Positions 16,687-25,878 are shown, counted from the first letter of the stretch. The stretch is 64,000 nucleotides of DNA from Pseudoalteromonas sp. A601 (GCF_002165575.1 NZ_MXQF01000014.1:62001-126000), one strand, 5' to 3'. The notes: generated by a model from the sequence alone, not told the origin. Program-made: numbers and translations.

Positions 16687-18759
16687 TCACCAGATCTTTA
16701 CCCGTTCCTCTGGTTTAATGTACATTTTATCACCTTCTTTTACATTAAACGCTTGATAAAACTCAGGCATATTAGACAAAATACCAATTACACGATAATG
16801 GCTCGGTGAATGTGGATCCGTCATTAAACGGTTACGTAGTTCTTCATCACGGTATTTACGGCGCCAAATTTGTGACCAGCCCATAAAGAAGCGTTGGTCG
16901 CCTGTGTAGCCATCAATTAAAGGCGCTTTGGTTTGCCCTAGTGATAGCTGGTAAGCTGTATAAGCTACCGTTAATCCACCCAGATCACCAATATTCTCAC
17001 CCAACGTGAGTTCACCATTAACACTGGCATCTTCAAATGGTTTATATTCGTTATATTGAGCAACTAACTGACCTGTACGCTCTTCAAACTGCTTAAGATC
17101 TGACTCACTCCACCAATTGCGAAGATTGCCGTCACCATCGTATTTAGCTCCCTGGTCGTCAAAACCATGACCAAGTTCGTGGCCAATCACAGCACCTATC
17201 GCACCATAATTGACCGCATCATCCGCTTCTAAGTTAAAAAATGGTGGCTGTAGAATTGCTGCTGGAAATACAATTTCGTTATTTACAGGGTTATAATAAG
17301 CATTTACAGTTTGTGGTGTCATGTGCCATTCAGAGCGATCAACAGGCTGACCTAATTTTGCAGTCATATCTGCATAAGACCACTGGCTATGGCGTATATA
17401 GTTACCTACGAGATCATCCGCTTTAATTTCAAGCTCTGAATAATCTTTCCAGTTATCAGGGTAGCCAATTTTCGGTGTAAATTTATCCAGTTTTTCTTTC
17501 GCTGCAAGTTTAGTTTCTGGGCTCATCCATTCTAGATTTTCAATGGCTACAGCATATCCGCGAATAACGTTATCAACAAGCTCTTCCATGCGCGCTTTTG
17601 CTTCTGGCGGAAAGTTTTCTTTAACGTAGACTTTACCTAGGATCTCACCTAATACACTATTGGATGCATCAACTGTTTTCTTCCACAGTGGTGCTTGCTC
17701 TTTTACACCTCGTAAAGTAGTACTGTAAAAGTCGAAGTTAAGATCAACTAAGTCTTTATTTAATAAATTCGCATAGTTACTTACAAAATGAAATTTAAGG
17801 TAATGCTGCCAAGTTGCTAAGTCGGTATCTTTATAAATATCTGCAAACTTTTCAAAATAGCTTGGTTGACCCACGATTATATCTGCGGTATCAACACCTG
17901 ACGCTTTAAAGTACTCGACTAAGTCAAATTCCCCGGTTAGTTTACTTGCATCAACAACCGACATTTTATTATAAGTTTTGGTTGCATCGCGTCTTTCTAC
18001 GCGGCTCCATTGCGCCTCAGCAATTCTCTTTTCAAGAGCAAGAATGTTACTTGCAGCTTGCTGGGCATTTTTAACGTTTGCATGCTCTAATACTTGTGTA
18101 ACATAAGTGAGGTATTGCTCGCGGATTTTGCTAAACTTTTCATCATCTTTGATATAGTAATCACGATCAGGTAAGCCCAATCCTGATTGATATGCATATA
18201 AAGCATTTTCACTTGAGTTTTTTGCATCGTTATTTACATACCAACCAAACGGTACGCTGCCACCCTGGATACGCAATTGCGCCATTAAAGATACTAAATC
18301 AGATTTAGCGTTAACGGCATCAATATTTGTCAAAATTGGTGATAACGGCTTAATGCCTAACTCTTCACGCTGAGCTTCGTTCATGTAACTATTATAAAAA
18401 GCGGCCAATTTAGATTCGTCACTGCCTGGCTTAACATTTTTATTCGCAGCAGCTTTTTCAAGCACCGCCTTCATGGCTTTTTGCGAGTCATCATAAAGTT
18501 GAGTAAATGAACCATAGTTAGATTTATCACCTGGAATTTCAGTCGTTTCTAACCACTGACCATTTACATGGTAGTAAAAATCATCTTGGGCACGAACTGA
18601 TTTATCCATGTTCGTCAATTCAATACCTGAATTTAATTGCTCAACAGATGCTGTTTGTACTGTGGCCTCAGGTGCATTTGTTTGTTCTTGTTTATCACCA
18701 CAGCCAACCAGCCCTAAAGCCAGCGCAATACTTGCAGCGCTAAGAGTTACTTTTTTCAT
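16687..18759 (-). CDS. pepO: M13 family (neprilysin-like) zinc metallopeptidase, lipoprotein
   Basis: A 690-residue peptidase. The signal sequence ends in a lipobox (L-V-G-C20), so it is a predicted lipoprotein facing the periplasm or cell surface. The N-terminal M13 domain begins near DDFYYHVNGQWLE; the catalytic zinc site is H527-E-L-G-H531 in VIGHELGHGFDDQGA, with the third ligand Glu588 in ENIGDLGG and Asp592 four residues later. NAYYNPVNNEIVFPAAIL is the substrate-binding strand region. Such enzymes cut small peptides; in marine bacteria they are common nutrient peptidases. It stands alone between terminators and is complete. Confidence 0.94.
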   Translation of the reverse strand: MKKVTLSAASIALALGLVGCGDKQEQTNAPEATVQTASVEQLNSGIELTNMDKSVRAQDDFYYHVNGQWLETTEIPGDKSNYGSFTQLYDDSQKAMKAVLEKAAANKNVKPGSDESKLAAFYNSYMNEAQREELGIKPLSPILTNIDAVNAKSDLVSLMAQLRIQGGSVPFGWYVNNDAKNSSENALYAYQSGLGLPDRDYYIKDDEKFSKIREQYLTYVTQVLEHANVKNAQQAASNILALEKRIAEAQWSRVERRDATKTYNKMSVVDASKLTGEFDLVEYFKASGVDTADIIVGQPSYFEKFADIYKDTDLATWQHYLKFHFVSNYANLLNKDLVDLNFDFYSTTLRGVKEQAPLWKKTVDASNSVLGEILGKVYVKENFPPEAKARMEELVDNVIRGYAVAIENLEWMSPETKLAAKEKLDKFTPKIGYPDNWKDYSELEIKADDLVGNYIRHSQWSYADMTAKLGQPVDRSEWHMTPQTVNAYYNPVNNEIVFPAAILQPPFFNLEADDAVNYGAIGAVIGHELGHGFDDQGAKYDGDGNLRNWWSESDLKQFEERTGQLVAQYNEYKPFEDASVNGELTLGENIGDLGGLTVAYTAYQLSLGQTKAPLIDGYTGDQRFFMGWSQIWRRKYRDEELRNRLMTDPHSPSHYRVIGILSNMPEFYQAFNVKEGDKMYIKPEERVKIW

Positions 18760-18945
18760 GAGAGTCTCGATTGTTAGATATTATTAAAATATTCAGAAGT
18801 AAAATACTTCAAAAAGCGATTCGCTCGCATATCTTAAACCTGTTAGTGATAACAATAAACCAGCAAGTTAAAACGACTGTCTTTAATATGTAACAAAATC
18901 TATCAAGTCGTGTCAGCTAATTTTGTTGACCCAAATTCAAGATAC

Positions 18946-18968
18946 AAAAAAACCGCTAAAAAGCGGTT
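18946..18968 (-). terminator. Terminator of the sspA-sspB operon
   Basis: Stem AACCGCT / AGCGGTT with a 4-base loop, 18 bases past the sspB stop, followed on the minus strand by seven T residues. Confidence 0.85.
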
Positions 18969-18986
18969 TTTTTTATCAATTACAAG

Positions 18987-19430
18987 TTATTTTATAACGC
19001 GTAAATGTGAGCCTTTTTTCTTGTCTGGTTTAGGCGGTGTAGGTTCATCATCAGCGATAAACTCTTCGTCTAAATCAACACTTTCAAGCTCAGTAGCAAA
19101 GTCGTCTTCGTCCTCTAAAAACTCATCTGCGGTAAATACTGTGCCTTCTCCATTCTCGCGAGCATAGATTGCAAGTACAGCACCTAATGGTACATATACC
19201 TGCATCGGCTGTCCGCCAAAACGGGCATTAAAACTTAATTGTTGTTTATCCATCGAAAACTGCGTGACGGCTGAAGGACTAATATTCAATACAATTTGAC
19301 CATCTTGGACAAATTGCGTTGGTATTTGCACAGCAGGAAAATCAGCATTCACCACTAAATGGGGTGTACATTGATTATCGACAATCCAATCAAAAAATGC
19401 GCGAAGTAAATAAGGACGATTAGGCGTCAT
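18987..19430 (-). CDS. sspB: ClpXP protease specificity-enhancing factor
   Basis: A 147-residue SspB. The N-terminal dimeric substrate-binding domain (PNRPYLLRAFFDWIVDN, FNARFGGQPMQVYVPLGAVLAIYARENG) binds ssrA tags and tethers them to ClpXP. A long acidic linker (about 97-135) leads to the C-terminal ClpX-binding tail, here SHLRVIK. Start overlaps the sspA stop by one base, so the two are translationally coupled, as in other gammaproteobacteria. Confidence 0.95.
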   Translation of the reverse strand: MTPNRPYLLRAFFDWIVDNQCTPHLVVNADFPAVQIPTQFVQDGQIVLNISPSAVTQFSMDKQQLSFNARFGGQPMQVYVPLGAVLAIYARENGEGTVFTADEFLEDEDDFATELESVDLDEEFIADDEPTPPKPDKKKGSHLRVIK

Positions 19431-20056
19431 TACAAACGGATCTCACGTTCTGCTTCAGTCAGAGATGCTTGGAAAGATTCACGTTCGAATAAACGAATCA
19501 TGTATTCTTTCATCTCTTTAGAACCAGCACCATTAAGCTCAATACCAAGCTCTGGTAAACGCCATAATAGCGGCGCTAAGTAACAATCAACTAAACTGAA
19601 TTCTTCGCTCATAAAATATGGCGCTTCAGTGAAGATTGCTGATACAGCAAGTAACGCTTCTGTTAGTTCTTTACGTGCTTGTGCTGATTCAGCACCGTTT
19701 GCGTAAATCTTTGCAGCTAAACTATACCAGTCTGTATCGATACGATGCATCATCAAACGGCTACGACCACGCATTACCGGATATACTGGCATTAGTGGAG
19801 GATGAGGAAAACGCTCATCAAGGTATTCCATGATGATGTTTGCCTGATATAAACCAAGCTCACGGTCGATCAGTGTTGGCACTGTACCGTAAGGATTAAT
19901 TTCATGAAGTGCTTCTGGTAAGTTATCCTTTTCAGCCAGATGAATGTCTACACTTACGCCTTTTTCAGCAAGTACAATACGCACTTGGTGGCTATACATA
20001 CAGTTAGCACCAGAAAAAAGGGTCATTACAGGGCGCTTATTGGCAGCTACGGCCAT
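19430..20056 (-). CDS. sspA: Stringent starvation protein A
   Basis: A 208-residue protein with the glutathione-transferase fold: thioredoxin-like N-terminal domain (VMTLFSGANCMYSHQVRIVL) and helical C-terminal domain (FSLVDCYLAPLLWRLPELG). SspA binds RNA polymerase and modulates transcription during starvation and stress. Start ATG 20056 is preferred over 20068 because GGAGG lies five bases upstream. It forms an operon with sspB and follows petC after a strong palindromic terminator. Confidence 0.95.
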   Translation of the reverse strand: MAVAANKRPVMTLFSGANCMYSHQVRIVLAEKGVSVDIHLAEKDNLPEALHEINPYGTVPTLIDRELGLYQANIIMEYLDERFPHPPLMPVYPVMRGRSRLMMHRIDTDWYSLAAKIYANGAESAQARKELTEALLAVSAIFTEAPYFMSEEFSLVDCYLAPLLWRLPELGIELNGAGSKEMKEYMIRLFERESFQASLTEAEREIRL

Positions 20057-20083
20057 GCCTACCTCCATTAAATAACAAAAACA

Positions 20084-20109
20084 GCAATAGGGGCTTAAGC
20101 CCCTATTGC
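20084..20109 (-). terminator. Perfect 26-base palindromic terminator of petABC
   Basis: Arms GCAATAGGGGCTT / AAGCCCCTATTGC meet with no spacer; on the minus strand a TGTTTTTGTT tract follows. It separates petC from sspA. Confidence 0.8.
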
Positions 20110-20135
20110 AAAATTACCTTTAAAAACGTTCAAAA

Positions 20136-20879
20136 TTAATGAACATCTCTCCAGTATTCTTTCTTCAGCATAAATGACAAGATAAATAGGATAATTAAAA
20201 ATCCGATTACCTTAAGGCCAAGCGCTTCCGATTCAAGACGTGTAGGTTCACCTACATACTCGAGGAAATTCGTTAAATCACGAACAGCTTGGTCATACTC
20301 ATCTACACTTAATTCGCCAGTACCATCAGTTTTAGTGCCAACAACTTTAGTCACAGTGTGACCATGTTCTTGTACATCTTCAATGATAGGTGTCGGTAAA
20401 CCTTGCAGCTCTTGCAGAACATGCGGCATACCTACCGATGGAAATAACGTATTATTTACACCGAACGGGCGAGATTCATCTTTATAAAACGATTTTAAAT
20501 AGGTGTAAATCCAATCACTGCCACGCACTCGCGCAACATTTGTTAGATCCGGCGGAGCCGCACCAAACCATTTTTCAGCATCATCTTTTTCAATCGAATT
20601 AGTGATGTGGCTACCAACTTTTGAACCGTCAAAAATAAGTTGCTCTTGCCCTACTTCAGTCGGAATACCTATATCGCGGAAAGTACGCTCATAACGTTGA
20701 TACTGCATTTGGTGACAACCAAGACAGTAGTTCATGAACAACTTAGCACCACGTTGCAACGAAGGCTGGTCAGTTAAGTCATTACCTGCTTCCAATAATG
20801 GAACTGACGGGCCAGCCGCCATTGCCGGTAATACGTTTATTGATAAAGCAAATAAACCGATAATTAGCTTTTTCATCAT
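20136..20879 (-). CDS. petC: Cytochrome c1 of the bc1 complex
   Basis: A 247-residue protein with signal peptide, covalent heme site C52-L-G-C55-H56, likely axial Met151 in SVGMPHVL, and one C-terminal membrane anchor (VIGFLIILFILSFML). It passes electrons from the Rieske protein to a soluble cytochrome c. The ATG overlaps the petB stop as ATGA. Gene order petA-petB-petC is the standard operon. Confidence 0.95.
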   Translation of the reverse strand: MMKKLIIGLFALSINVLPAMAAGPSVPLLEAGNDLTDQPSLQRGAKLFMNYCLGCHQMQYQRYERTFRDIGIPTEVGQEQLIFDGSKVGSHITNSIEKDDAEKWFGAAPPDLTNVARVRGSDWIYTYLKSFYKDESRPFGVNNTLFPSVGMPHVLQELQGLPTPIIEDVQEHGHTVTKVVGTKTDGTGELSVDEYDQAVRDLTNFLEYVGEPTRLESEALGLKVIGFLIILFILSFMLKKEYWRDVH

Positions 20880-22141
20880 TTCGTTAACCTCTCTGGCAAT
20901 GGCTTAGTTTTTTCATTCTTACTGTATACAAATAACAGTACGAAGAACATAAAGTAAGTCACAGTACACACTTGTGAGATAATCGTTTTCAAATCAGTTT
21001 GAGGAGTTGCACCCACCCAACCAAGTAAAACGAAAGTAACCACAAAGCCTGCGATGTTCCATTTATGGAAGCCACAACGGTAACGAACCGATTTCACTGT
21101 ACCACGGTCAATCCAAGGTAATAGTGCAAGTACCACAATCGATGCACCCATCGCCGCAACACCAATTAACTTATCAGGGATTGCACGTAAGATTGCATAG
21201 AATGGCGTAAAGTACCAAACTGGGAAAATATGTTCAGGCGTTTTCAGTGGGTTTGCCGGCTCAAAGTTCGGCGCTTCTAAAAAGAACCCACCCATCGCTG
21301 GCATAAAGAACACAACCCAACAGAATAAAATTAAGAAACCAACCACGCCCATAATATCTTTTACAGTGTAATATGGGTGGAACGGTATCGCATCAACAAT
21401 GTCTTTTTTGTCAGTGTAATACTCATGGAATTTAAATTTAGGCTTATCTTCTTCAGCTACAGAGCCTTTCTTACGCTTAATTTCAACACCGTCAGGGTTA
21501 TTTGAACCCACTTCGTGAAGTGCAACAATGTGTAAGAATACTAAGATAACAATAACTAATGGTAAGGCAATAACATGCAATGCAAAGAAGCGGTTAAGCG
21601 TTGCACCAGATATTACATAGTCACCACGGATCCACAATGTTAAGTCATCACCAATTACCGGAATGGCTCCGAATAATGAAATAATTACCTGTGCACCCCA
21701 AAATGACATTTGACCCCATGGTAATAAATAACCCATGAACGCTTCAGCCATTAATGCTAGGAAGATAAACATACCAAACAACCACAGTAATTCACGTGGT
21801 TTTTGATAAGAACCGTAGATCATGCCACGGAACATATGTAGATATACAACGATGAAAAACGCTGACGCACCCGTTGAGTGCAAATAACGTAACAACCAGC
21901 CGTATTCAACATCACGCATGATGTATTCAACAGATGCAAACGCACCTTCAGCTGAAGGCACAAAGTTCATCGTTAACCAAATACCGGTTAGGATTTGGTT
22001 AACTAGCACTAACATGGCTAACGAGCCAAAAAAGTACCAGAAGTTAAAGTTTTTAGGTGCTGGATACTGTGCAATATGCATGTTCCAAACACGAGTCATT
22101 GGGATACGGTCGTCGATCCAACCAATAATCTTACCAAACAT
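20876..22141 (-). CDS. petB: Cytochrome b of the bc1 complex
   Basis: A 421-residue polytopic membrane protein with the features of proteobacterial cytochrome b: heme-ligating histidine pairs in the second and fourth helices (YLHSTGASAFF, FFALHVIALPLVIVILVFLHI), the quinol-oxidation loop PVWYFTPFYAILRAIPDK containing a PxWY motif, and eight predicted helices. It oxidises quinol and moves electrons across the membrane. It overlaps petA by one base and petC by four. Confidence 0.96.
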   Translation of the reverse strand: MFGKIIGWIDDRIPMTRVWNMHIAQYPAPKNFNFWYFFGSLAMLVLVNQILTGIWLTMNFVPSAEGAFASVEYIMRDVEYGWLLRYLHSTGASAFFIVVYLHMFRGMIYGSYQKPRELLWLFGMFIFLALMAEAFMGYLLPWGQMSFWGAQVIISLFGAIPVIGDDLTLWIRGDYVISGATLNRFFALHVIALPLVIVILVFLHIVALHEVGSNNPDGVEIKRKKGSVAEEDKPKFKFHEYYTDKKDIVDAIPFHPYYTVKDIMGVVGFLILFCWVVFFMPAMGGFFLEAPNFEPANPLKTPEHIFPVWYFTPFYAILRAIPDKLIGVAAMGASIVVLALLPWIDRGTVKSVRYRCGFHKWNIAGFVVTFVLLGWVGATPQTDLKTIISQVCTVTYFMFFVLLFVYSKNEKTKPLPERLTK

Positions 22142-22731
22142 TAGGCTACCCCTTTTTCTTCGCCCACTAAAATAGTGGTCTCATCAAGAAAAGTATAAGG
22201 TGGTATTTCTAAATTTAATGGTGCAGGTACCGCTTGGAATACACGGCCAGCCATATCAAATTTAGAACCATGACATGGACAGTAGAAACCATCATCCGTG
22301 CCTTCTACTTTTTCACCAAAGCCACCGTTAAGGAAACCAGGCGAACACCCTAAATGAGTACAAATACCTACAGCGACAAAAATCTCTGGACGTATTGAAC
22401 GGTAGTCATTAGTTGACGATTCTAATTGTTGTGGCTCTTGCGATTGCGGATCACGAAGTTGACCTTCGTGAGCTTTCATCTGCTCAAGCATTTTTGGGGT
22501 CCGTGATACAACCCATACAGGTTTACCACGCCACTCGACACGTATTAATTGCCCTGGCTCAAGTTTGCTGATATCTACTTCTACAGGCGCACCCGCAGAT
22601 TTAGCTCGCTCACTTGGATTCCAAGACGCAATAAAAGGAACAGCAGCCCCAGCCGCACCAACACCACCAACAACAGAGGTAGCTATGGTTAAAAAGCGAC
22701 GTCGGCCATTGTCTACAGGCGCATTGCTCAT
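22141..22731 (-). CDS. petA: Rieske iron-sulfur subunit of the bc1 complex
   Basis: A 196-residue protein with an N-terminal twin-arginine motif (GRRRFLTIAT) and membrane anchor, followed by the Rieske domain. Cluster ligands are in C124-THLGC129 and C151-P-C153-H154; the two cysteines outside the ligand set form the usual disulfide. It takes the first electron from quinol. First gene of petABC. Confidence 0.96.
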   Translation of the reverse strand: MSNAPVDNGRRRFLTIATSVVGGVGAAGAAVPFIASWNPSERAKSAGAPVEVDISKLEPGQLIRVEWRGKPVWVVSRTPKMLEQMKAHEGQLRDPQSQEPQQLESSTNDYRSIRPEIFVAVGICTHLGCSPGFLNGGFGEKVEGTDDGFYCPCHGSKFDMAGRVFQAVPAPLNLEIPPYTFLDETTILVGEEKGVA

Positions 22732-23192
22732 CCACTTATCTCCACTATGATTCCCAACACTTGCTATATTGAGAACATCAGTTACAGCAATTTAATTTTT
22801 AGAAATTTTAAAATAGAAGCGATCATAATTAAAACCCCTGATTAAAACAAGGTTATTAACAGCTTCATGCTCGAATATTCCCGACTTTATCAACCCGTTG
22901 ACTAAGTCAGCTCGAGCATACAGCCGTTTTTATGATATTACTTTTACAAAAACAATATACTGACCGAGATCAACCCCACTAAGCGGAAGCAGATAAACTG
23001 CAGATGGTGCTGTTGAACTCACTCACATTACTTGCCAGACAATTGTAGCAAAAAAATCCACCAATTAACTGATGGATTTACACTTATTATGATTATTATT
23101 GAACTTTTTTTAAAGTTATACGCAGTAAAGGCCTAAGCAGGTTAATTATTAGGCGTAAATTTGATATGAGTTTGCTGGTTACTTATAAAAAG

Positions 23193-23224
23193 TGCGAGTT
23201 TGCGAGTTTGCGAGTTTGCGAGTT
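23193..23224. repeat. Tandem repeat, four exact copies of TGCGAGTT
   Basis: Four perfect 8-base units in a row. No coding support. Confidence 0.9.
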
Positions 23225-23276
23225 TGATCAGAATGAATTTTTCAACGCGGTAGTCAAGTACTTCGTCTCTTTACCC

Positions 23277-23351
23277 TCGCTAACTTTACTCTCACTAACT
23301 TTACTCTCACTAACTTTACTCTCGCTAGCTTTACTCTCGCTAGCTTTAGAG
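23277..23351. repeat. Tandem repeat, five copies of a 15-base unit
   Basis: Units are TCGCTAACTTTACTC, TCACTAACTTTACTC (twice), TCGCTAGCTTTACTC and a final TCGCTAGCTTTAGAG. The variants are grouped, suggesting growth by unit duplication. It sits just beyond the rpsI terminator. Confidence 0.9.
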
Positions 23352-23364
23352 CTCCAAAACAAAA

Positions 23365-23384
23365 AACCCAGCCGAGGCTGGGTT
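23365..23384 (-). terminator. Terminator of rplM-rpsI
   Basis: Stem AACCCAGCC / GGCTGGGTT with a minimal loop, flanked by A and T runs, 25 bases past the rpsI stop. Confidence 0.85.
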
Positions 23385-23408
23385 TTTGGAATTCTGTAAA
23401 ACGTAATA

Positions 23409-23798
23409 TTAACGTTTTGAGAACTGTGGACGCTTACGTGCTTTCTTAAGACCCACTTTCTTACGCTCAACTTTACGCGCATCACGAGTAACGAAACCGG
23501 CTTTACGAAGTTGTGGACGTAGTGACTCGTCAAACTCCATAAGTGCACGAGTGATACCGTGACGGATTGCGCCAGCTTGACCTGTAGTACCACCACCAGC
23601 AACGGTGATGTGTAAGTCAAACTTTTCAGTCATATCAACAAGCTCAAGAGCTTGACGAACAACCATACGTGCTGTTTCGCGACCAAAGTACTCTTCTAAA
23701 GAGCGCTTGTTGATTACGATGTTACCAGTGCCTGGGCGTAGGAATACGCGAGCACTTGAACTTTTACGACGACCTGTACCGTAGTATTGATTTGCCAT
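23409..23798 (-). CDS. rpsI: 30S ribosomal protein S9
   Basis: A 129-residue S9. Full-length match to the family: [16 protein letters not shown] at the start, [15 protein letters not shown] in the middle, and the basic C-terminal tail ending [12 protein letters not shown] whose last residues reach the P-site tRNA. It lies 11 bases after rplM in the universal L13-S9 operon. Confidence 0.98.
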   Translation of the reverse strand: MANQYYGTGRRKSSSARVFLRPGTGNIVINKRSLEEYFGRETARMVVRQALELVDMTEKFDLHITVAGGGTTGQAGAIRHGITRALMEFDESLRPQLRKAGFVTRDARKVERKKVGLKKARKRPQFSKR

Positions 23799-23809
23799 GA
23801 TAGTGCTCC

Positions 23810-24238
23810 TTAAATGTCTAGAACCTGAGGCTGTTGTGCAGCATGGTTGTGCTCAGTACCCGCGTAAACTTTAAGTTTACGGTACATAGCGCGGCCTAAA
23901 GGACCACGTGGCAACATGCCTTTAACAGCTTTCTCGATGATCATTTCAGGCTTTGCAGCTTGAAGTTTATCAAAAGTAGTAGACTTAAGACCACCTGGGA
24001 AACCAGAGTGAGCGTAGTAAACTTTATCTTTGAATTTGTTACCAGTTACAGTAACTTTCTCCGCGTTGATAACGATGATGTAATCACCAGTATCTACGTG
24101 TGGAGTATATTCAGCTTTGTGCTTACCGCGTAGGCGATGAGCAATTTCAGTAGCGATGCGACCTAAAGTTTTACCTTCAGCGTCAACTACGTACCAGTCA
24201 CGTTTTACTGTTTCTGGCTTAGCAACAAACGTTTTCAT
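23810..24238 (-). CDS. rplM: 50S ribosomal protein L13
   Basis: A 142-residue L13 with family landmarks [37 protein letters not shown] and [20 protein letters not shown]. First gene of the operon, behind an extended -10 promoter with a GC-rich discriminator (24397-24405), as expected of a ppGpp-repressed ribosomal promoter. A long AT-rich leader of about 150 bases could hold an autoregulatory site, not identifiable by eye. Confidence 0.98.
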   Translation of the reverse strand: MKTFVAKPETVKRDWYVVDAEGKTLGRIATEIAHRLRGKHKAEYTPHVDTGDYIIVINAEKVTVTGNKFKDKVYYAHSGFPGGLKSTTFDKLQAAKPEMIIEKAVKGMLPRGPLGRAMYRKLKVYAGTEHNHAAQQPQVLDI

Positions 24239-24396
24239 TTATAAAAATCCAATGTTTTTCAATTAAAACCACAGGTAATTATTATTAATTACCGCTCTAA
24301 ATGTTTGCTCCAACCCCTTCGAGTTTAAGACTTTATGCGCCATTCAAAAGAGGCTAAGCTAATGAAGGCAATAGAACGCAACGTGGCAGACGCGGG

Positions 24397-24405
24397 AGTA
24401 TACCA
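24397..24405 (-). promoter_or_regulatory. Extended -10 promoter of rplM-rpsI
   Basis: On the minus strand TGGTATACT is an extended -10, followed directly by CCCGCG, a GC-rich discriminator typical of stringently controlled promoters. The -35 is weak, as is usual with an extended -10. Confidence 0.6.
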
Positions 24406-24468
24406 GCACTTAATAAACATTGCTACCTGACGGTTGTTTTTTCCGCAAGAAATTTAAAAATTAGCGGG

Positions 24469-24954
24469 TTACTTCGTTTTTTTTCCGTGCTTTGCTAAAC
24501 GCTCTAATTTTTCACGTAATGATGGTGGTGCGTTTTGCGCAATGGCGTTTAGATAATCTGAGGTTTGTTCGCTCATGGGGAGCTTTTTAGCTACAGTCGC
24601 ATTAGCTATTTTGGCTGGATTATTTTTACTTAATCGTTGGCTAGATTGCGGGTTGGCGATGATCTTTATTTGCCCTAACTCCGCTAACCCATTACTGCGA
24701 AAGTGAGACTGCATATCCATTTTAAGGTAGTTCAAACGCAGAGCAATAGGTGCTGACACCGCTTCAATCGTCAATGTGCCATCTTTATAATTACTGACTC
24801 GACACTTATCCGCTAAATTAGGACTTAAAAACTCAATTAAAAGTGCTTGTTGCTTATCAAGCGCTTGGCTTTTACCTGCATAGCTTGATAAACGACCACT
24901 CAAACCCGCCATAATATCGTTTAACGGTTTTGGCGCAAATTTATCTTTAGCCAT
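24469..24954 (-). CDS. dciA: DciA-like replicative helicase loader (DUF721)
   Basis: A 161-residue DUF721 protein. The domain spans about residues 10-100 (PLNDIMAGLSGRLSSY ... LRLNYLKMDMQSHF), followed by a basic, likely unstructured tail (SLREKLERLAKHGKKTK). DciA loads the DnaB helicase in bacteria lacking DnaC. Its place near secA and mutT agrees with other gammaproteobacteria. Start ATG 24954 is preferred to 24966, since MAKDKF is the more usual beginning; no strong ribosome binding site decides it. Confidence 0.82.
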   Translation of the reverse strand: MAKDKFAPKPLNDIMAGLSGRLSSYAGKSQALDKQQALLIEFLSPNLADKCRVSNYKDGTLTIEAVSAPIALRLNYLKMDMQSHFRSNGLAELGQIKIIANPQSSQRLSKNNPAKIANATVAKKLPMSEQTSDYLNAIAQNAPPSLREKLERLAKHGKKTK

Positions 24955-25042
24955 TACACACACCAAAAGTACAGTTAGAAATCAATTTTAATCCAATATA
25001 AAGCGAATGCAATAGCTATTAATCATAAGCGTTCATTTGTGT

Positions 25043-25432
25043 TTATTGTTTTAATTTTTCTATAATCTCTACATTAGCAGCAGGGAAGTTATAGTCATCT
25101 AGCTTATTAAGTGCTACCCATACACTTTGCTGACCTTCAGCACCATGCGCATCACCGCTAAAATCAGTCACTAAATGCACATCTAGTTTCACACACTTAT
25201 CACCATAATCATGTTCAATAACAATGAGCTCAGTTGAACTATGAATAGTGAGTGCCACTTCTTCTTGCAATTCGCGTTTCAGTGCCTCAAATACGCTTTC
25301 ACCGCGTTCTACTTTACCACCTGGAAATTCCCATAAACCGCCTTGATGCTTATCATCTGGGCGCTTGCAGATAAACAATGTATTACCAGCTTTAATTACA
25401 CCCACTGCGACATGTACTATTTTTTTTGTCAT
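25043..25432 (-). CDS. mutT: 8-oxo-dGTP diphosphatase MutT
   Basis: A 129-residue Nudix hydrolase. The Nudix box is complete: GGKVERGESVFEALKRELQEEVAL, shown here as its conserved G, E, R-E and E-E residues. It removes oxidised dGTP from the nucleotide pool, preventing transversions. Its position next to secA supports orthology. ATG 25438 is an alternative start adding two residues; AAGGTAAG lies before both. Confidence 0.9.
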   Translation of the reverse strand: MTKKIVHVAVGVIKAGNTLFICKRPDDKHQGGLWEFPGGKVERGESVFEALKRELQEEVALTIHSSTELIVIEHDYGDKCVKLDVHLVTDFSGDAHGAEGQQSVWVALNKLDDYNFPAANVEIIEKLKQ

Positions 25433-25520
25433 TATCATCTTACCTTTATTATTAATCTACACAGCTGCGGGTTACGAGCTGCGAGTAAGAATACAGCTAG
25501 AACCTTGCACCTTTAATAAT

Positions 25521-25592
25521 CGTAGGAGAGCGCTTTAGCGCCGATTAATTCGACATAACTCCCAAACAATCACGGCTGAAACCTGTTCCCAC
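25521..25592 (+). repeat. Interspersed palindromic (REP-like) element, copy A
   Basis: Begins CGTAGGAGAGCGCTTTAGCG and ends with ATCACGGCTGAAACCTGTTC followed by CCAC. AGCGCTTTAGCGC-type and GGCTGAA(A/G)CC-type ends recur in reversed order at 49877-49954, showing an interspersed family. Confidence 0.7.
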
Positions 25593-25738
25593 AAAAGCCA
25601 AATATACCTTGTAACTTCCCTAGCACCTTAGCCTCTTAAGCGCAGCGTCTTTCAACCTCTTTGTAAATAAATTACTTACACTTTTCGCGGCTAAAGCCAG
25701 CTACTACGAAAACCATTTTTGCACAGCGAAAAAGCCAC

Positions 25739-25822
25739 GAGCTGCGAGCTATGGACCCTAGCTCCTAGTCACTTCCCTAGAACCTAGCACCTTTAACCTA
25801 GCACCTTTAACCTTTAACCTTA
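25739..25822. repeat. Low-complexity tract of CCTAGCACCTTTAA-like words
   Basis: Words such as CTAGCTCCTAG, CCTAGAACCTAGCACC and CCTTTAACC repeat with variation. Similar CTAGG/ACCTAGG words appear between degS and murA. Confidence 0.6.
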
Positions 25823-25838
25823 ATTTACAAACAAAAAA

Positions 25839-25856
25839 GCGACGCACATGCGTCGC
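25839..25856 (-). terminator. Terminator of secA
   Basis: Stem GCGACGCA / TGCGTCGC with CA loop, extended by A/T pairs and followed by a T-run on the minus strand, 22 bases past the secA stop. Confidence 0.85.
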
Positions 25857-25878
25857 TTTTATTAAACTAAAGCAATAG

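Larger units (their letters stand above)
22732..23408. other. 677-base gene-free region between petABC and rplM-rpsI, rich in repeats
   Basis: Holds the petABC promoter region (not resolved to a convincing -35/-10), an 8-base separated inverted repeat (ATGCTCGA 22867-22874 / TCGAGCAT 22912-22919), a hairpin at about 23055-23080 (AAATCCACC / TGATGGATTT-type), two tandem repeat tracts and the rpsI terminator. Short open frames here contain only repeat translations and no ribosome binding site. Confidence 0.7.
25439..25878. other. 440-base gene-free repeat-rich region between mutT and secA
   Basis: No open frame with a ribosome binding site. Contains a palindromic interspersed element (25521-25592), a fragment GCGGCTAAAGCC near 25688 resembling the end of that element, CTGCGAGCT-like words, a low-complexity CCTAGCACCTTTAA-type tract and the secA terminator. 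Confidence 0.75.

Noticed and set aside
23166..23399. 77-residue plus-strand frame rich in Leu and Ser
   Set aside because: It is a translation of the 15-base and 8-base repeats and the rpsI terminator; no ribosome site.
23228..23620. Minus-strand frame with SESK-type repeats
   Set aside because: Overlaps rpsI in another frame and reads through the same repeats.
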